Of a stretch of 64,000 nt of DNA, positions 63,320 through 64,000 are shown one piece after another (position 1 is the stretch's first letter; every line of letters starts with the position of its first letter). Under the pieces are notes generated by a model. That model had not been told where the DNA came from, did not search any database, and worked only from the letters and a program-made list of their open reading frames with translations. The translations under genes were made by a program, and so were the position numbers. Location: positions 32,441,295 to 32,505,294 of the forward strand of contig OZ038463.1 of assembly GCA_964036295.1 (NCBI GenBank), read 5' to 3'. The stretch comes from Plumapathes pennacea. Taxonomy: Eukaryota > Cnidaria > Anthozoa > Antipatharia > Myriopathidae.

Positions 63320-64000
63320 TATTTGAACGCAGAGATCTCACCTCTACTAAAAAAGAGCAGTTTAGTGGCGAGCACAATGAATGTGAAGTTTTTCCTGGAA
63401 CTCCAAACTCCATTCTATGTCTCCTGTTGATTCATCAGCCATGACATCGCCTCGTCCAAATCTCCTGGCAAATTATCCCCGAGCGTAAGCGAGGGTAATA
63501 ATCACAACGCTAATGCCGTAGTATCGCCTTTCTTGGAGGCTCCAATTTAATGATCGTCTGTCAGTCAGTCTGGCGTGCGACCTCGTTCCCAGGCTCTTAG
63601 GCCAGAACTGTAAACCGCCATTTTTATTGGTGACATGCGATAGAGTACGAACGGAAGTGGTTTTGTACAAAAGATGCAGATGCAAAGCCAAGCAGTTCGA
63701 CGGACAGCTGTAAACTGCCCGGATATTTTGCCAGTGTATTGGAGGCAAGCTTGCTTGCCGTGAAACGATTCTTCAAGACATTGACTGGCCGACCTGAACA
63801 CAATCCCAGACGCGCCTTTAAACGCAGACACTTCTTCAGAAAGAAATAGCAAAATACAGTCGGTGGAAATGGAACAATCGCCGTGGCAAATTTTACCTTT
63901 TACAATAACAGGATTGTAGTTTTCAGAATCCAAGTTTTGACAAGATGGTGACGCACAATACACAATGGAACGTGGAATTTTCGTACTACTGTACGAGGAC

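Larger units (their letters stand above)
61096..64000. other. Right-hand spacer
   Basis: No intact gene recognised. It holds a partial copy of the CCCTTTCACTCCC-type repeat (about 61780-61960), the LINE relic and pentanucleotide repeat at 62855-63319, and at 63606-63637 a short sequence (actgtaaaccgccatttt, then ttggtgacat) shared with 8317-8345. Confidence 0.5.

Overview
The window reads as nuclear DNA of a cnidarian, most likely an anthozoan such as a stony coral. The evidence is intron-rich metazoan genes with GT-AG introns, AT-rich spacers crowded with short inverted-repeat elements, a tRNA-derived SINE, a Shaw-type potassium channel and a Trunk/PTTH-like cystine-knot ligand. The species assignment is inference from gene content; nothing in the sequence names the organism.

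Layout on the + strand: (1) 1424-4158, the 3' part of choline dehydrogenase (FAD-binding N-terminus not found in the window), with a possible reverse-strand first exon at 647-1150 in front of it; (2) 4691-8854, a complete 7-exon RNF141-type RING protein; (3) 9.2-12 kb, a nest of MITE-like elements; (4) 12138-16335, a 6-exon gene for an uncharacterised 211-residue protein; (5) 17710-21645 and 24411-29015, two minus-strand CREC-family (calumenin/reticulocalbin) EF-hand genes in tandem, with identical intron phases and a shared promoter block; (6) 29468-36651, the 10-exon Elongator subunit ELP4, head-to-head with the second calumenin gene; (7) 39557-47269, a two-exon Kv3/Shaw potassium channel with an exceptionally long C-terminal tail in one exon; (8) 47.3-59.3 kb, mostly repeats, with a possible degenerate minus-strand gene at 52.7-55.8 kb; (9) 59319-61060, a secreted Trunk/PTTH-like ligand; (10) 61-64 kb, repeats and a probable LINE relic.

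The genes do not form one pathway: mitochondrial choline oxidation, ubiquitin ligation, ER calcium binding, tRNA-wobble modification (Elongator), excitability and cystine-knot signalling are neighbours in an ordinary animal gene neighbourhood. The functional couplings visible in sequence are the tandem CREC pair with its conserved ATTGG-N10-CCACG promoter module, and the short divergent promoter between calumenin and ELP4.

The most unusual signal is a set of long foldback palindromes (23.2, 25.0, 32.5 and 56.1 kb). Their arms of about 60-90 bp have unrelated sequences, yet each closes on nearly the same small GC-rich apical hairpin, which carries a compensatory base-pair change between copies. 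Two lie inside introns of expressed-type genes and would be transcribed as long hairpins. Exon models were built by hand from splice consensus and reading-frame continuity; no database search was run.
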